64,000 nt of DNA, taken from NCBI RefSeq assembly GCF_019799965.1, contig NZ_JABGCJ010000003.1, forward strand, positions 434,001 through 498,000. Direction: 5' to 3'. Below, piece after piece: positions 1 through 8,257 of the stretch (its first letter is position 1; each line of letters opens with the position of its first letter). The notes under the pieces are model-generated. The model made no database searches and was not told the origin of the DNA. It worked only from the letters and a program-made list of their open reading frames with translations. A program made the position numbers and the translations under genes. The stretch is from Modestobacter italicus (GTDB lineage Bacteria; Actinomycetota; Actinomycetes; Mycobacteriales; Geodermatophilaceae).

Positions 1-93
1 CGCGGCCCGGAAGGCGGCGTTGTCGGTGCGCTCGTCGCGCATCCGCGACAGGCGGGCGCGGGCGATCGGGTGGTCGACGACGGTCAGCTGCAC
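1..93 (-). CDS. upp: Uracil phosphoribosyltransferase, N-terminal fragment
   Basis: Only the first 31 codons lie in the window; the rest is to the left of base 1. They read [15 protein letters not shown] followed by [11 protein letters not shown], the characteristic start of actinobacterial Upp. Upp converts uracil and PRPP to UMP in pyrimidine salvage. The start is a GTG at 93; an in-frame GTG 9 nt upstream is an alternative. The gene diverges from deoC, leaving about 160 nt for both promoters. A salvage role fits the deo, cdd and add genes nearby. Identity rests on the N-terminus alone. Confidence 0.85.
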   Translation of the reverse strand, partial: MQLTVVDHPIARARLSRMRDERTDNAAFRAA

Positions 94-252
94 GGCGCAC
101 ACGGTAACGGCCGCCGTCGACCGGTCAGGAGCGGAGCCGGACGGCGGCCTCGGGTGCACCCGCGCCGGTCAGCGGCGACCAGGAGTGCACCGTCGGGCCG
201 ACGGGGGCGGGCGGGAGCCGACGTCCCGGCGTTGCAGTGGAGAATGCGGCGC

Positions 253-1248
253 ATGACCCACGTGCTGGACCCGAGCGCGCTGACCGGCGGAGGCAGCCTC
301 ACCGGCGCCCTGCCGGACCCGTTCGCCGACGTGACCCGCTCGAACGACGCCTTCCGTGCCTTCCTGCACGGCCTGCCCGGCGTCGACCAGGTCGGCGCTC
401 AGGCCCGGGTGACCCAGCTGGGCACCCGGTCGATCAAGAGCACCGCGAAGGCCTGGGCGATCGACACGGCCATCTCGATGGTCGACCTGACCACGCTGGA
501 GGGCTCGGACACCCCGGGCAAGGTGCGCAGCCTGGCCGCGAAGGCCCGCCGCCCCGACCCGGAGGACCCGAGCTGCCCCGCGGTCGCCGCGGTCTGCGTC
601 TACGGCGACCTGGCCGGCGTGGCCAAGGAGGCGCTGGCCGGCACCGGGATCAACGTCGCCGCGGTGGCCACCGCGTTCCCCAGCGGCCGGGCCAGCCGCG
701 AGGTCAAGCTCGCCGACGTCCGGGACGCCGTCGCGGACGGCGCCGACGAGATCGACATGGTCATCGACCGTGGCGCGTTCCTGACCGGCCGCTACCTCGA
801 CGTGTTCGAGGAGATCGTCGCGGTGAAGGAGGCCTGCGGGCCGGCCCACCTCAAGGTGATCCTGGAGACCGGCGAGCTGGTCACCCTCGACGCCGTCCGC
901 CGCGCCTCCTGGCTGGCGATGCTGGCCGGTGGCGACTTCATCAAGACCTCCACCGGCAAGGTCTCCCCCGCCGCCACCCTGCCGGTCTGCCTGGTGATGC
1001 TGGAGGCCGTGCGCGACTTCCGCGCCGCCACCGGCCGCCAGGTCGGCGTCAAGCCCGCCGGCGGCATCCGGACGACGAAGGACGCCGTCAAGCACCTGGT
1101 GCTGGTCAACGAGACCGCCGGGGCCGACTGGCTGACCCCCGACTGGTTCCGCTTCGGCGCCTCCAGCCTGCTCAACGACCTGCTCCTGCAGCGCCAGAAG
1201 CTCCGCACCGGCCACTACTCCGGCCCCGACCACGTGAGCGTCGACTGA
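253..1248 (+). CDS. deoC: Deoxyribose-phosphate aldolase
   Basis: Class I aldolase of 331 aa that splits 2-deoxyribose-5-phosphate into acetaldehyde and glyceraldehyde-3-phosphate in deoxynucleoside catabolism. The TIM-barrel signatures are present: D-E-I-D-M-V near residue 168, K201 in K-V-I-L-E-T, the Schiff-base lysine K231 in F-I-K-T-S-T-G-K, and K267 in V-K-P-A-G-G-I. The reading frame is open further upstream, but ATG 253 is chosen because family similarity begins just after it and GGAG lies about 10 nt before. The hexamer GAGAAT 7 nt upstream could instead be a -10 box for a leaderless start. Its stop overlaps the next start (TGATG), so the downstream dehydrogenases are probably translationally coupled. 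Confidence 0.95.
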   Translation: MTHVLDPSALTGGGSLTGALPDPFADVTRSNDAFRAFLHGLPGVDQVGAQARVTQLGTRSIKSTAKAWAIDTAISMVDLTTLEGSDTPGKVRSLAAKARRPDPEDPSCPAVAAVCVYGDLAGVAKEALAGTGINVAAVATAFPSGRASREVKLADVRDAVADGADEIDMVIDRGAFLTGRYLDVFEEIVAVKEACGPAHLKVILETGELVTLDAVRRASWLAMLAGGDFIKTSTGKVSPAATLPVCLVMLEAVRDFRAATGRQVGVKPAGGIRTTKDAVKHLVLVNETAGADWLTPDWFRFGASSLLNDLLLQRQKLRTGHYSGPDHVSVD

Positions 1249-2687
1249 TGACCATGTTCGAGTACGCGCCCGCCCCCGAGTCACGGTCGATCGTCGACAT
1301 CCGCCCCAGCTACGGGCTGTTCGTCGACGGTGAGTTCACCGACGGCACCGGCACACCGCTGAAGACGGTCAACCCGGCCACCGAGGAGGTGCTCAGCGAG
1401 GTCGCCGTCGGCACCGACGCCGACGTCGACCGTGCCGTGCGCGCCGCACGCCGGGCATTCGTCAAGACCTGGGGCCCGATGCGCCCGGCCGACCGCGGCA
1501 AGTACCTGTTCCGCATCGCCCGGCTGCTGCAGGAGCGGGCCCGGGAGTTCGCCGTCCTGGAGACGCTGGACAACGGCAAGCCGATCCGGGAGAGCCGGGA
1601 CGTCGACGTCCCGCTGGCCGCGGCGCACTTCTTCTACCACGCAGGCTGGGCCGACAAGCTCGAGCACGCGGGCCTCGGCCCGGCCCCGCGCCCACTGGGT
1701 GTGGCCGGTCAGGTCATCCCGTGGAACTTCCCGTTGCTGATGCTGGCGTGGAAGGTCGCCCCGGCGCTGGCCACCGGCAACACCGTCGTCCTCAAGCCGG
1801 CCGAGACCACGCCGCTGACCGCGCTGCTGTTCGCCGAGGTCTGCCAGCAGGCCGACCTGCCCCCGGGTGTGGTGAACATCGTGACCGGCGCCGGCGAGAC
1901 CGGCCGCGCGGTGATCAGCCACCCGGACGTGGACAAGGTGGCCTTCACCGGCTCGACCGAGGTGGGCCGCTCGATCGCCCGCGCGGTCGCCGGCACCGAG
2001 AAGCGGCTGACCCTGGAGCTGGGTGGCAAGGCGGCGAACATCGTCTTCGACGACGCACCCGTGGACCAGGCCGTCGAGGGCATCGTCCGCGGCATCTTCT
2101 TCAACCAGGGCCACGTCTGCTGCGCAGGCTCCCGGCTGCTGGTGCAGGAGTCGGTGCACGACGACGTCGTGGCCGCGCTGCAGCGGCGGATCGGCACCCT
2201 GCGGGTCGGTGACCCGATGGACAAGAACACCGACCTGGGTGCGATCAACTCCCACGCGCAGCTGGAGCGGATCCGCGAGCTGGCCGCGTACGGGGAGACC
2301 GAGGGGGCCACCTGCTGGCAGCCCGAGGGCGACCTGCCCGACCGCGGCTTCTGGTTCAAGCCGACCGTCTTCACCGACGTCTCCCCCGCCCACCGGATCG
2401 CCCGGGACGAGGTGTTCGGCCCGGTGCTGTCGGTGATGACCTTCCGGACGCCGGACGAGGCGGTCGCGAAGGCCAACAACACCACCTACGGGCTGTCCGC
2501 CGGCATCTGGTCGGAGAAGGGCTCCCGGATCCTGCAGGTCACCGACCAGCTGCGCGCCGGCGTGGTCTGGGCCAACACCTTCAACGAGTTCGACCCGACC
2601 TCGCCGTTCGGCGGCTACAAGCAGTCCGGCTACGGCCGCGAGGGCGGCCGGCAGGGGCTGGCCGCCTACCTGAGGAGCGACTCCTGA
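1248..2687 (+). CDS. Aldehyde dehydrogenase (NAD(P)-dependent)
   Basis: A complete ALDH-superfamily enzyme of 479 aa. Visible catalytic features are P-W-N-F at about 158-161, K183 in V-L-K-P-A-E (cofactor phosphate), the general base E257 in L-E-L-G-G-K, and nucleophile C291 in N-Q-G-H-V-C-C-A-G-S-R. It overlaps deoC by one base and the next ALDH-like gene by one base, so the three form one operon. The context suggests oxidation of the acetaldehyde released by DeoC, but the substrate is inference. An alternative start two codons in (ATG ACC ATG) cannot be excluded. Confidence 0.92.
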   Translation: MTMFEYAPAPESRSIVDIRPSYGLFVDGEFTDGTGTPLKTVNPATEEVLSEVAVGTDADVDRAVRAARRAFVKTWGPMRPADRGKYLFRIARLLQERAREFAVLETLDNGKPIRESRDVDVPLAAAHFFYHAGWADKLEHAGLGPAPRPLGVAGQVIPWNFPLLMLAWKVAPALATGNTVVLKPAETTPLTALLFAEVCQQADLPPGVVNIVTGAGETGRAVISHPDVDKVAFTGSTEVGRSIARAVAGTEKRLTLELGGKAANIVFDDAPVDQAVEGIVRGIFFNQGHVCCAGSRLLVQESVHDDVVAALQRRIGTLRVGDPMDKNTDLGAINSHAQLERIRELAAYGETEGATCWQPEGDLPDRGFWFKPTVFTDVSPAHRIARDEVFGPVLSVMTFRTPDEAVAKANNTTYGLSAGIWSEKGSRILQVTDQLRAGVVWANTFNEFDPTSPFGGYKQSGYGREGGRQGLAAYLRSDS

Positions 2688-3553
2688 TGAGCGACCGGCT
2701 GCCGGTGCGCAAGACCTACAAGCTCTACCTGGGCGGGGCGTTCCCCCGCTCGGAGTCCGGGCGCACCTACGAGGTGCACGACGCCAAGGGGCACTTCGTG
2801 GCCAACGCCGCCTGGGCCTCCCGCAAGGACGGCCGGGACGCCGTGGTCGCCGCCCGCGGCGCGTTCGCGAAGTGGTCGGGTGCCACCGCCTACAACCGTG
2901 GCCAGGTGCTCTACCGGGTCGCCGAGGTGATGGAGGGCCGCGCCGCCCAGTTCACCGAGGAGGTGGCCGCCGGCGAGGGGCTGTCCACCGGCCGGGCACG
3001 CGCCGCGGTGGACGCCGCGATCGACCGGTGGGTCTGGTACGCCGGGTGGACCGACAAGCTCGCCGCGGTGCTGGGCAGCACGAACCCCGTCGCCGGGCCC
3101 TACTTCGGCTTCTCGGTGCCCGAGCCCACCGGCGTGGTCGCCGTCCTGGCCCCGCAGCGGTCGAGTCTGCTCGGCCTGGTCAGCGTGCTGGCCCCGGTGC
3201 TGGCCGCGGGCAACACCGCCGTGGTGGTCAGCTCCAAGGAGCGCCCGCTGCCGGCGATCACCCTCGGCGAGGTGCTGGCCACCTCCGACGTCCCGGGCGG
3301 GGTGGTCAACCTGCTCACCGGGGACGCCGCGGAGATCGGCCCGTGGCTGGCCGAGCACGCCGACGTCGACGCGATCGACCTGGCCGGCGCCCCGGCGCCG
3401 CTGGCGATGGAGCTGGAGCGGTCCGCCGCGGGCACGGTCAAGCGCGTGCTGCGCGCGCCGGCCGACGAGCCGGACTGGTCGGCCGACCCGGGCCTCTCTC
3501 GGCTGCGCCCGTTCCTGGAGACCAAGAGCGTCTGGCACCCGATCGGCGTGTAG
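2687..3553 (+). CDS. Truncated aldehyde dehydrogenase-like protein without catalytic residues
   Basis: At 288 aa this is about 60% of a normal ALDH. It aligns with the N-terminal, cofactor-binding half of its upstream neighbour: Y-A-G-W-T-D-K-L matches H-A-G-W-A-D-K-L, and L-A-A-G-N-T-A-V-V matches the Rossmann region. It stops before the catalytic cysteine domain. The P-W-N-F motif is replaced by A-P-Q-R-S, the phosphate-binding lysine region reads V-S-S-K-E-R, and no L-E-L-G-G glutamate remains. The frame is clean and start-stop overlapped (ATGA) with the full ALDH, so it looks maintained rather than decayed. A non-catalytic partner subunit is the simplest reading; this is inferred from the operon only. 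Confidence 0.8.
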   Translation: MSDRLPVRKTYKLYLGGAFPRSESGRTYEVHDAKGHFVANAAWASRKDGRDAVVAARGAFAKWSGATAYNRGQVLYRVAEVMEGRAAQFTEEVAAGEGLSTGRARAAVDAAIDRWVWYAGWTDKLAAVLGSTNPVAGPYFGFSVPEPTGVVAVLAPQRSSLLGLVSVLAPVLAAGNTAVVVSSKERPLPAITLGEVLATSDVPGGVVNLLTGDAAEIGPWLAEHADVDAIDLAGAPAPLAMELERSAAGTVKRVLRAPADEPDWSADPGLSRLRPFLETKSVWHPIGV

Positions 3554-3619
3554 CGGAACCGGACCGGCCACAGTCATACCGGCCTGCGGGGACACCGCCC
3601 CACCGGGCAGGATGGACGG

Positions 3620-5077
3620 GTGTCCAGGCCCAGCATCGTCCCCATCGCCCTGACCCTCGACGACCGCACGGGCTACACGCTCTGGGCGCCGCCGTGGGAG
3701 GAGGACGGCGAGGAGTGGCAGGCGTTCCTCGGCAGCACCGTCGACCTGCCGGCCGACATCAACGACGACGACCCCGAGGCTCCCGGGCCGATGGCCGTCG
3801 TGCACCTGTTCCCCTCCCCCGCCGCGCTGGCCGCGTTCTGCCGCACCGCCACCGACCACGACCTGGTCGACCACCCGGTCTGGCCGGTGGTGTCGACGCT
3901 GGGCGCCGCCGACCTCACCCCGGACGAGGACCACCGCTTCGACCTCGACGGCGTCTACGACGTGGTCGCCGAGAACCCCGACCGCTGGGCGGTCGACGAG
4001 CTCGCCGCGGTGGTCGACATGGTGGGGCGGCTGGCCGAGTGCTGCGACACCGCCGGTGACGACGAGGACGACGAGGACGACGAGGACGACGACGAGACCG
4101 GCTTCGAGGCGGTCGCCGAACTGGTCGCCAAGCCGGAGGTCGCCGCCCTCGGCCTGGGCATCGACGCGTTCCTGGGCCGGACCGGTGAGGAGAGCTGGGC
4201 ACGGCTGGGCACCGCGATCGACGAGCTGTGGGAGGACGTCCTCGAGGAGCTCGACGAGCACCTGGACTGGACCGGCGCCGGCACCGTCTCCGGGGACGCC
4301 TACCCGTCGGCCGCCGAGGAGGCCGAGGCCCGCGCCGCCGAGCCCGAGGACCTCGACGACCTCGCCGAGGACGACGACGAGGACGACGACGCCCCGGTGG
4401 CGCGACCGGCCGCCGGCTCCACCGCGGCAGCGCCGGCCCAGGCGGCCACCGCCGGGGTGCGCGCCGTGCACGGCAGCAGCCGGCTGACCGCCAGCCCCGC
4501 CGCGGTCGCCGCGGCCCAGGAGTTCTGGGAGGCGGTCGGCATCCTGCCGGTCGAGGTCGTCGTCCCCGGGGGCTCGGGGCTCACCCTGCGCTGCTACGTC
4601 GAGGACCGCGCCCGGTTCCTGGGCCGCGAGGGGCAGGTGTTCGTCTTCCCCACGCCGGTCGACCTGGCCCGCTTCTGCGCCGGCGACGAGCCGCACGACC
4701 TCACCGAGATCGCCTCCTGGCCCGAGGTCGCCGACACCGACACCCTGCCGCTGCCCGCCGACCAGGACCGCTACGACCTGACCGCGCTCACCGAGGTGCT
4801 CGCCGAGGTCGCCCGCGGCGCGGGCGGGCTGGCCACGCACCAGGCGCTGGTGCAGCCCGCCGAGGGTGTGTTGGACCTCGCCGAGTACGCCGGGCTGCCC
4901 CGGGTGCAGCAGCTGCTGGGCCCCGCCGCGGCGCTGGGCCGGGCCGTCGCGCGTGGCGAGTCCGAGCCGACCGCCCCGCTGGCCGCCGAGGAGGCGCCGG
5001 CGCTCGCCGCCGCCTGGGACGACGTGGTCGAGGACGTCGGCACCTGTCTGGTCTTCCGCAGCGACGTCACCCACTGA
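3620..5077 (+). CDS. Acidic actinobacterial protein with a duplicated domain, function unknown
   Basis: A 485-aa protein without a recognised enzymatic motif or signal peptide. Homologues sit at this locus in other actinobacteria and are sometimes labelled primosomal protein, without evidence I know of. Two halves share a pattern: V-V-H-L-F-P-S-P-A-A-L-A-A-F-C near residue 60 and V-F-V-F-P-T-P-V-D-L-A-R-F-C near 345, each followed by an H-D-L stretch, a W-P-x-V box and D-x-D-R-(F/Y)-D-L. The halves are separated by very acidic runs of Asp and Glu at roughly 142-155 and again near 240-260. GTG 3620 is the likely start; CAGGAT at 3608-3613 could be a -10 box 6 nt upstream. It converges on the helicase gene. 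Confidence 0.75.
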   Translation: MSRPSIVPIALTLDDRTGYTLWAPPWEEDGEEWQAFLGSTVDLPADINDDDPEAPGPMAVVHLFPSPAALAAFCRTATDHDLVDHPVWPVVSTLGAADLTPDEDHRFDLDGVYDVVAENPDRWAVDELAAVVDMVGRLAECCDTAGDDEDDEDDEDDDETGFEAVAELVAKPEVAALGLGIDAFLGRTGEESWARLGTAIDELWEDVLEELDEHLDWTGAGTVSGDAYPSAAEEAEARAAEPEDLDDLAEDDDEDDDAPVARPAAGSTAAAPAQAATAGVRAVHGSSRLTASPAAVAAAQEFWEAVGILPVEVVVPGGSGLTLRCYVEDRARFLGREGQVFVFPTPVDLARFCAGDEPHDLTEIASWPEVADTDTLPLPADQDRYDLTALTEVLAEVARGAGGLATHQALVQPAEGVLDLAEYAGLPRVQQLLGPAAALGRAVARGESEPTAPLAAEEAPALAAAWDDVVEDVGTCLVFRSDVTH

Positions 5078-5120
5078 CGAGCGGTCCCGCTGCCCCGGCG
5101 CTCGCACGGGGCAGCGTGAC

Positions 5121-5169
5121 CAACGGCAACGGCCGGCCCCCGCAGTGCGGGAGCCGGCCGTTGCCGTTG
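5121..5169. terminator. Strong hairpin between convergent genes
   Basis: The 17-nt arm CAACGGCAACGGCCGGC at 5121-5137 is perfectly complementary to 5153-5169. An inner CCCGC/GCGGG stem closes on AGT. There is no clear T-tract, as is common in high-GC actinobacteria. It lies 43 nt after the acidic-protein stop and 29 nt after the helicase stop on the other strand, so it can serve both. Confidence 0.8.
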
Positions 5170-5198
5170 CTCACCCGTCCGTCAGGACGGGTGGGACC

Positions 5199-6848
5199 TC
5201 AGTACGAGCGGGCCGGGCGCGGGGGCCGGCCGCCGGAGCGGTGCCCCTCGCTCGAGCCGCGGTAGCCACCGGTGCGCCGGTCGCCGCCACCGGAACGATC
5301 CCGATCGCCGTAGGAGCGCTCGCCCGAGGGGCGGTCTCCGTACGAGCGGTCGCGGTCGCCGGAGGGGCGGCCACCGGCACTGCGATCCCGATCGCCGTAG
5401 GAGCGCTCGCCCGAGGGGCGGTCTCCGTACGTGCGCTCGCGGTCGCCGGAGGGACGGCGCGGGCCACCGCGGTAGCCGCCGGGACGCTCACCGGAGGGAC
5501 GACGCCCGCCCGCGCCGCCGGCCGGACGGCGCGACTCGCGCACCGGCCGGACGATCGGCTCGACGAACGTGCCACCGGCGACGAGGTCGGCGATCGCGGC
5601 GTCGCCCGGACGGATCCGGGTGACCTGCGGGTCGACCTTGGCCTGGCGGAAGCGTCGCTTGGACTGACCCACCTGGTCGGGCAGCAGCAGGGAGACCACG
5701 ACACCCGCGGCACCGGCGCGCGCGGTGCGGCCGGAGCGGTGCAGGTAGGTCTTGTGGTCTGCCGGCGGGTCGTAGTGCAGGACCAGCGAGACGTCGTCGA
5801 CGTGGATGCCACGCGCGGCGACGTCGGTGGCCACCAGCACCGGGCTGCGGGCGTCGGTGAACGCCTCCAGCGCCCGACGGCGGGCCGCCTGCGGCAGCCC
5901 ACCGTGGATGGGCTCGGCGTTGATGCCGACGTGCTTCAGGTTGTCGGCCAGCCGGTCGGCGCCGTGCTGGGTGCGCACGAAGATGATGATCCGGCCCGGA
6001 CGGGCGGCCATCGCCTCGGTGACCTTCAGCTTGTCCGGGAAGGACACGCTGTAGGCCAGGTGCTCGGCCTTGGGGCCGTTGTCCTCGGCCTTGACGACCT
6101 CGTGCCGGGCCGGGTCCTTGAGGTAGCGGCGGACCAGGGTGTCGACCTCGCCGTCCAGGGTGGCCGAGAACAGCAGCCGCTGGCCGTCGTTCCGGGTCTG
6201 GTCGAGCAGCTCCTTGACCACCGGGAGGAAGCCGAGGTCGGACATGAAGTCCGCCTCGTCGATCACCGAGACGACGACCTCGGACAGCGTGGTCTCGCCC
6301 TGGTTGATCAGGTCCTGCAGGCGACCGGGGGTGGCGATGAGCACGTCCACGCCGCGGCGGAGCTGCTGGATCTGGCGGTACATCGAGGCGCCGCCGTAGA
6401 CCGCGGCCAGCTGGACGCCGATCGACTGGCCGAGAGGGGCCAGGTTGTCGTGCACCTGCTGGGCCAGCTCGCGGGTCGGGACCAGGATGAGCCCGCGCGG
6501 TGCGCGGCGACCCTGACCCGGCTCGGCACCGAGACGGGAGAGCAGCGGCAGGCCGAAGGCCAGCGTCTTCCCCGAGCCGGTGGCGGCCTTGCCGAGCACG
6601 TCGCGCCCGGCGAGGGCGTCCGGCAGGGCGGAGGTCTGGATGGCGAACGGGTGGCGAATGCCCTTGCGCTCGAGCGCGGTCACCAGCGGCTGGGGCAGGC
6701 CCAGCTGGGCGAAGGTCGGGCCGGTGGGCTCGGGAGCGACCTCGACCGCGGGGGCCTCGGCTGCGGGCGTGTCGAGGACGGCGGTCGCGACCGCGGCGTC
6801 CTGGTCGTTCTGGGTGTTCTGGGTGTCGACAGAGTCGAACGAGGACAA
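5199..6848 (-). CDS. DEAD-box ATP-dependent RNA helicase
   Basis: An RNA helicase of 549 aa (RhlE/DeaD class). In order: an Ala/Glu-rich N-terminal 40 residues; the Q motif (F-A-I-Q-T) near 70; motif I A-A-T-G-S-G-K-T at 88-95; P-T-R-E-L-A; T-P-G-R; D-E-A-D; S-A-T; then the second RecA domain ending H-R-S-G-R-T-A-R-A-G. A basic, glycine-rich C-terminal tail of about 120 residues carries repeated R-S-Y-G-D-R and R-P-S-G-E-R units, probably for RNA binding. The frame stays open to 7004, but TTG 6848 is preferred: GGAG lies 7 nt before it and S-S-F-D-S is a usual beginning. It probably acts in ribosome assembly or mRNA decay at low temperature (family knowledge). Confidence 0.93.
   Translation of the reverse strand: MSSFDSVDTQNTQNDQDAAVATAVLDTPAAEAPAVEVAPEPTGPTFAQLGLPQPLVTALERKGIRHPFAIQTSALPDALAGRDVLGKAATGSGKTLAFGLPLLSRLGAEPGQGRRAPRGLILVPTRELAQQVHDNLAPLGQSIGVQLAAVYGGASMYRQIQQLRRGVDVLIATPGRLQDLINQGETTLSEVVVSVIDEADFMSDLGFLPVVKELLDQTRNDGQRLLFSATLDGEVDTLVRRYLKDPARHEVVKAEDNGPKAEHLAYSVSFPDKLKVTEAMAARPGRIIIFVRTQHGADRLADNLKHVGINAEPIHGGLPQAARRRALEAFTDARSPVLVATDVAARGIHVDDVSLVLHYDPPADHKTYLHRSGRTARAGAAGVVVSLLLPDQVGQSKRRFRQAKVDPQVTRIRPGDAAIADLVAGGTFVEPIVRPVRESRRPAGGAGGRRPSGERPGGYRGGPRRPSGDRERTYGDRPSGERSYGDRDRSAGGRPSGDRDRSYGDRPSGERSYGDRDRSGGGDRRTGGYRGSSEGHRSGGRPPRPARSY
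5296..5431 (-). repeat. Tandem repeat in helicase tail, period 87 bp
   Basis: A block of about 48 bp beginning at 5296 recurs almost unchanged at 5383. It encodes the duplicated R-S-Y-G-D-R / R-P-S-G-E-R segments. Conservation at DNA level, beyond what the peptide needs, points to recent duplication or slippage. Confidence 0.85.
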
Positions 6849-6970
6849 GCGGGAACTCCGATACAGATCGGTGCGCGTCCCGTGATGATGCTGATCGCCG
6901 GGGGTCCCGGCGTCCACACTGGTGATCGCGGCCGTCTTCTGTGACGCGTGATCTGCACGGATGCGCTGTG

Positions 6971-7024
6971 CCCGGACAGGACCGTCCGGGAGGATGACCG
7001 GCACGCGCCGGCACGATCAGGTTA
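6971..7024 (-). promoter_or_regulatory. Putative helicase promoter and leader hairpin
   Basis: On the minus strand TAACCT (7024-7019) resembles an actinobacterial -10 box; no convincing -35 is visible. Transcription from there would give a leader of about 165 nt before TTG 6848. The leader contains a hairpin with arms CCCGGAC (6971-6977) and GTCCGGG (6984-6990). Long leaders are known for cold-shock RNA helicases; here function is inference. Confidence 0.35.
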
Positions 7025-7072
7025 GCAGCGCCGCGCCCGGATTGATTCCCGAGTGGTCAGGCCCACGTGCGG

Positions 7073-7113
7073 GGACCCGCCGCGAGCCTGCGAGCGGTGG
7101 GGGGCAAGGAGTC
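7073..7113. repeat. Dispersed intergenic hairpin element, copy 1
   Basis: Core CCGCCGC (7077-7083), a 10-nt loop GAGCCTGCGA and GCGGTGG (7094-7100) form a 7-bp hairpin with one G-T pair, followed by a G-run. Outer GGAC and GTCC ends (7073, 7110) can close it. It lies just downstream of add. The same core recurs at 9942 and 31603 in the same orientation. Read in one minus-strand frame it encodes R-R-L-A-A-G-P, which causes false N-terminal extensions of genes. Confidence 0.8.
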
Positions 7114-7136
7114 CTCCAACCGCTCGCCCGGGTGGC

Positions 7137-8222
7137 TCAGCGGCCGGCGCGGAGGGCGTCGTAGGCCGGGCGGACGACCTCGGTGGCGATCCGGGCCCGC
7201 ACCGCATCGTCGGCGAAGCCGGCCCGCAGTGCCCGCTCGGTCACCGTCTGCACGTCGTCCCAGGTCCACCCGAAGGCGCGCACCACGTCGGTGACCTCGC
7301 TGGTCGCCGACACCCCGCTCATCAGCCGGTTGTCGGTGTTCAGCGTCACGGCGAAGCCGGCCCGGTGCAGCCGGTCGACGGGGTGGCCGGCGAGCGAGGG
7401 GTAGGCGCCGGTCTGCACGTTGGACGACGGTGCGACCTCCAGCACCACCTGCTCGTCGCGCACCCGCTCGGCCAGCTCCCCCAGCGGCCCGTCGACCGGC
7501 ACCTCGTCGGCGATCCGCACCCCGTGGCCCAGCCGCTCGGCCCCGGCGCCGTCCAGCGCGGCGCGGATGGAGGCGATGCCGGCGGCCTCACCGGCGTGGA
7601 TCGTGCGGTGCGCCTCGGCCCGGTCGAGCAGCTCGATGGCGGCCGGGATGCGGTCCGGCGGGAAGCCGTCCTCCGGCCCGGCCAGGTCGAAGCCGACCAC
7701 CCCGGCGTCCCGGTGGCGCACCACCTGCTCGGCCACCTCGACCCAGCGGTCGGCCTGGCGCATCGCGCACAGCAGCGTGCCGACGACGATCGGGTGGCCG
7801 GCGGCCGCGGCCTCCCGGGTGCCCTGGGCGTAGCCGTCGAGCATCGCCTCGACGACGTCGTCCAGCGACATCCCGCCGGCGGCGAGCAGCTCCGGCGCCA
7901 TCCGCACCTCGGCGTAGACGACGCCGTCGGCGGCGAGGTCCAGCGCGCACTCCCGGGCCACCCGCTGCACCGCCTCCGGCCGCTGCATCACCCCCACCGT
8001 GTGCGCGAACGTCTCCAGGTAGCGGACCAGCGACCCGGAGTCGGCGGACTCCCGGAACCAGCGCCCCAGCGCCGCCGGCTCGTCGGCCGGCAGCTGCCGG
8101 TACCCGGCCTCCTCGGCCAGCTCGAGGACCGTCTGCGGCCGCAGCCCGCCGTCCAGGTGGTCGTGCAGCAGCACCTTCGGCGCGCGGGCGAGGGTCTCGA
8201 CGTCCAGAGGCGCGGCGGGCAT
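7137..8222 (-). CDS. add: Adenosine deaminase
   Basis: A 361-aa zinc amidohydrolase that converts adenosine and deoxyadenosine to inosine and deoxyinosine. Metal and catalytic motifs are present in order: H-D-H-L-D-G-G near residue 20, H-A-G-E, L-G-H-G, P-S-S-N-V, and N-T-D-N near the C-terminus. Length is normal. It is last in the minus-strand nucleoside block and is followed by intergenic element copy 1. An ABC exporter pair sits between it and deoA, so it may have its own promoter. The gene order (add near deoA and cdd) matches Mycobacterium. Confidence 0.94.
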   Translation of the reverse strand: MPAAPLDVETLARAPKVLLHDHLDGGLRPQTVLELAEEAGYRQLPADEPAALGRWFRESADSGSLVRYLETFAHTVGVMQRPEAVQRVARECALDLAADGVVYAEVRMAPELLAAGGMSLDDVVEAMLDGYAQGTREAAAAGHPIVVGTLLCAMRQADRWVEVAEQVVRHRDAGVVGFDLAGPEDGFPPDRIPAAIELLDRAEAHRTIHAGEAAGIASIRAALDGAGAERLGHGVRIADEVPVDGPLGELAERVRDEQVVLEVAPSSNVQTGAYPSLAGHPVDRLHRAGFAVTLNTDNRLMSGVSATSEVTDVVRAFGWTWDDVQTVTERALRAGFADDAVRARIATEVVRPAYDALRAGR

Positions 8223-8257
8223 CCCCGCACGCTACCGGCGCGGTCCGCGGCGGCTGC

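Noticed and set aside
5296-5431. CRISPR-like or other non-coding repeat
   Set aside because: Only two units, no spacers of constant length, and the repeat is fully inside the helicase reading frame.
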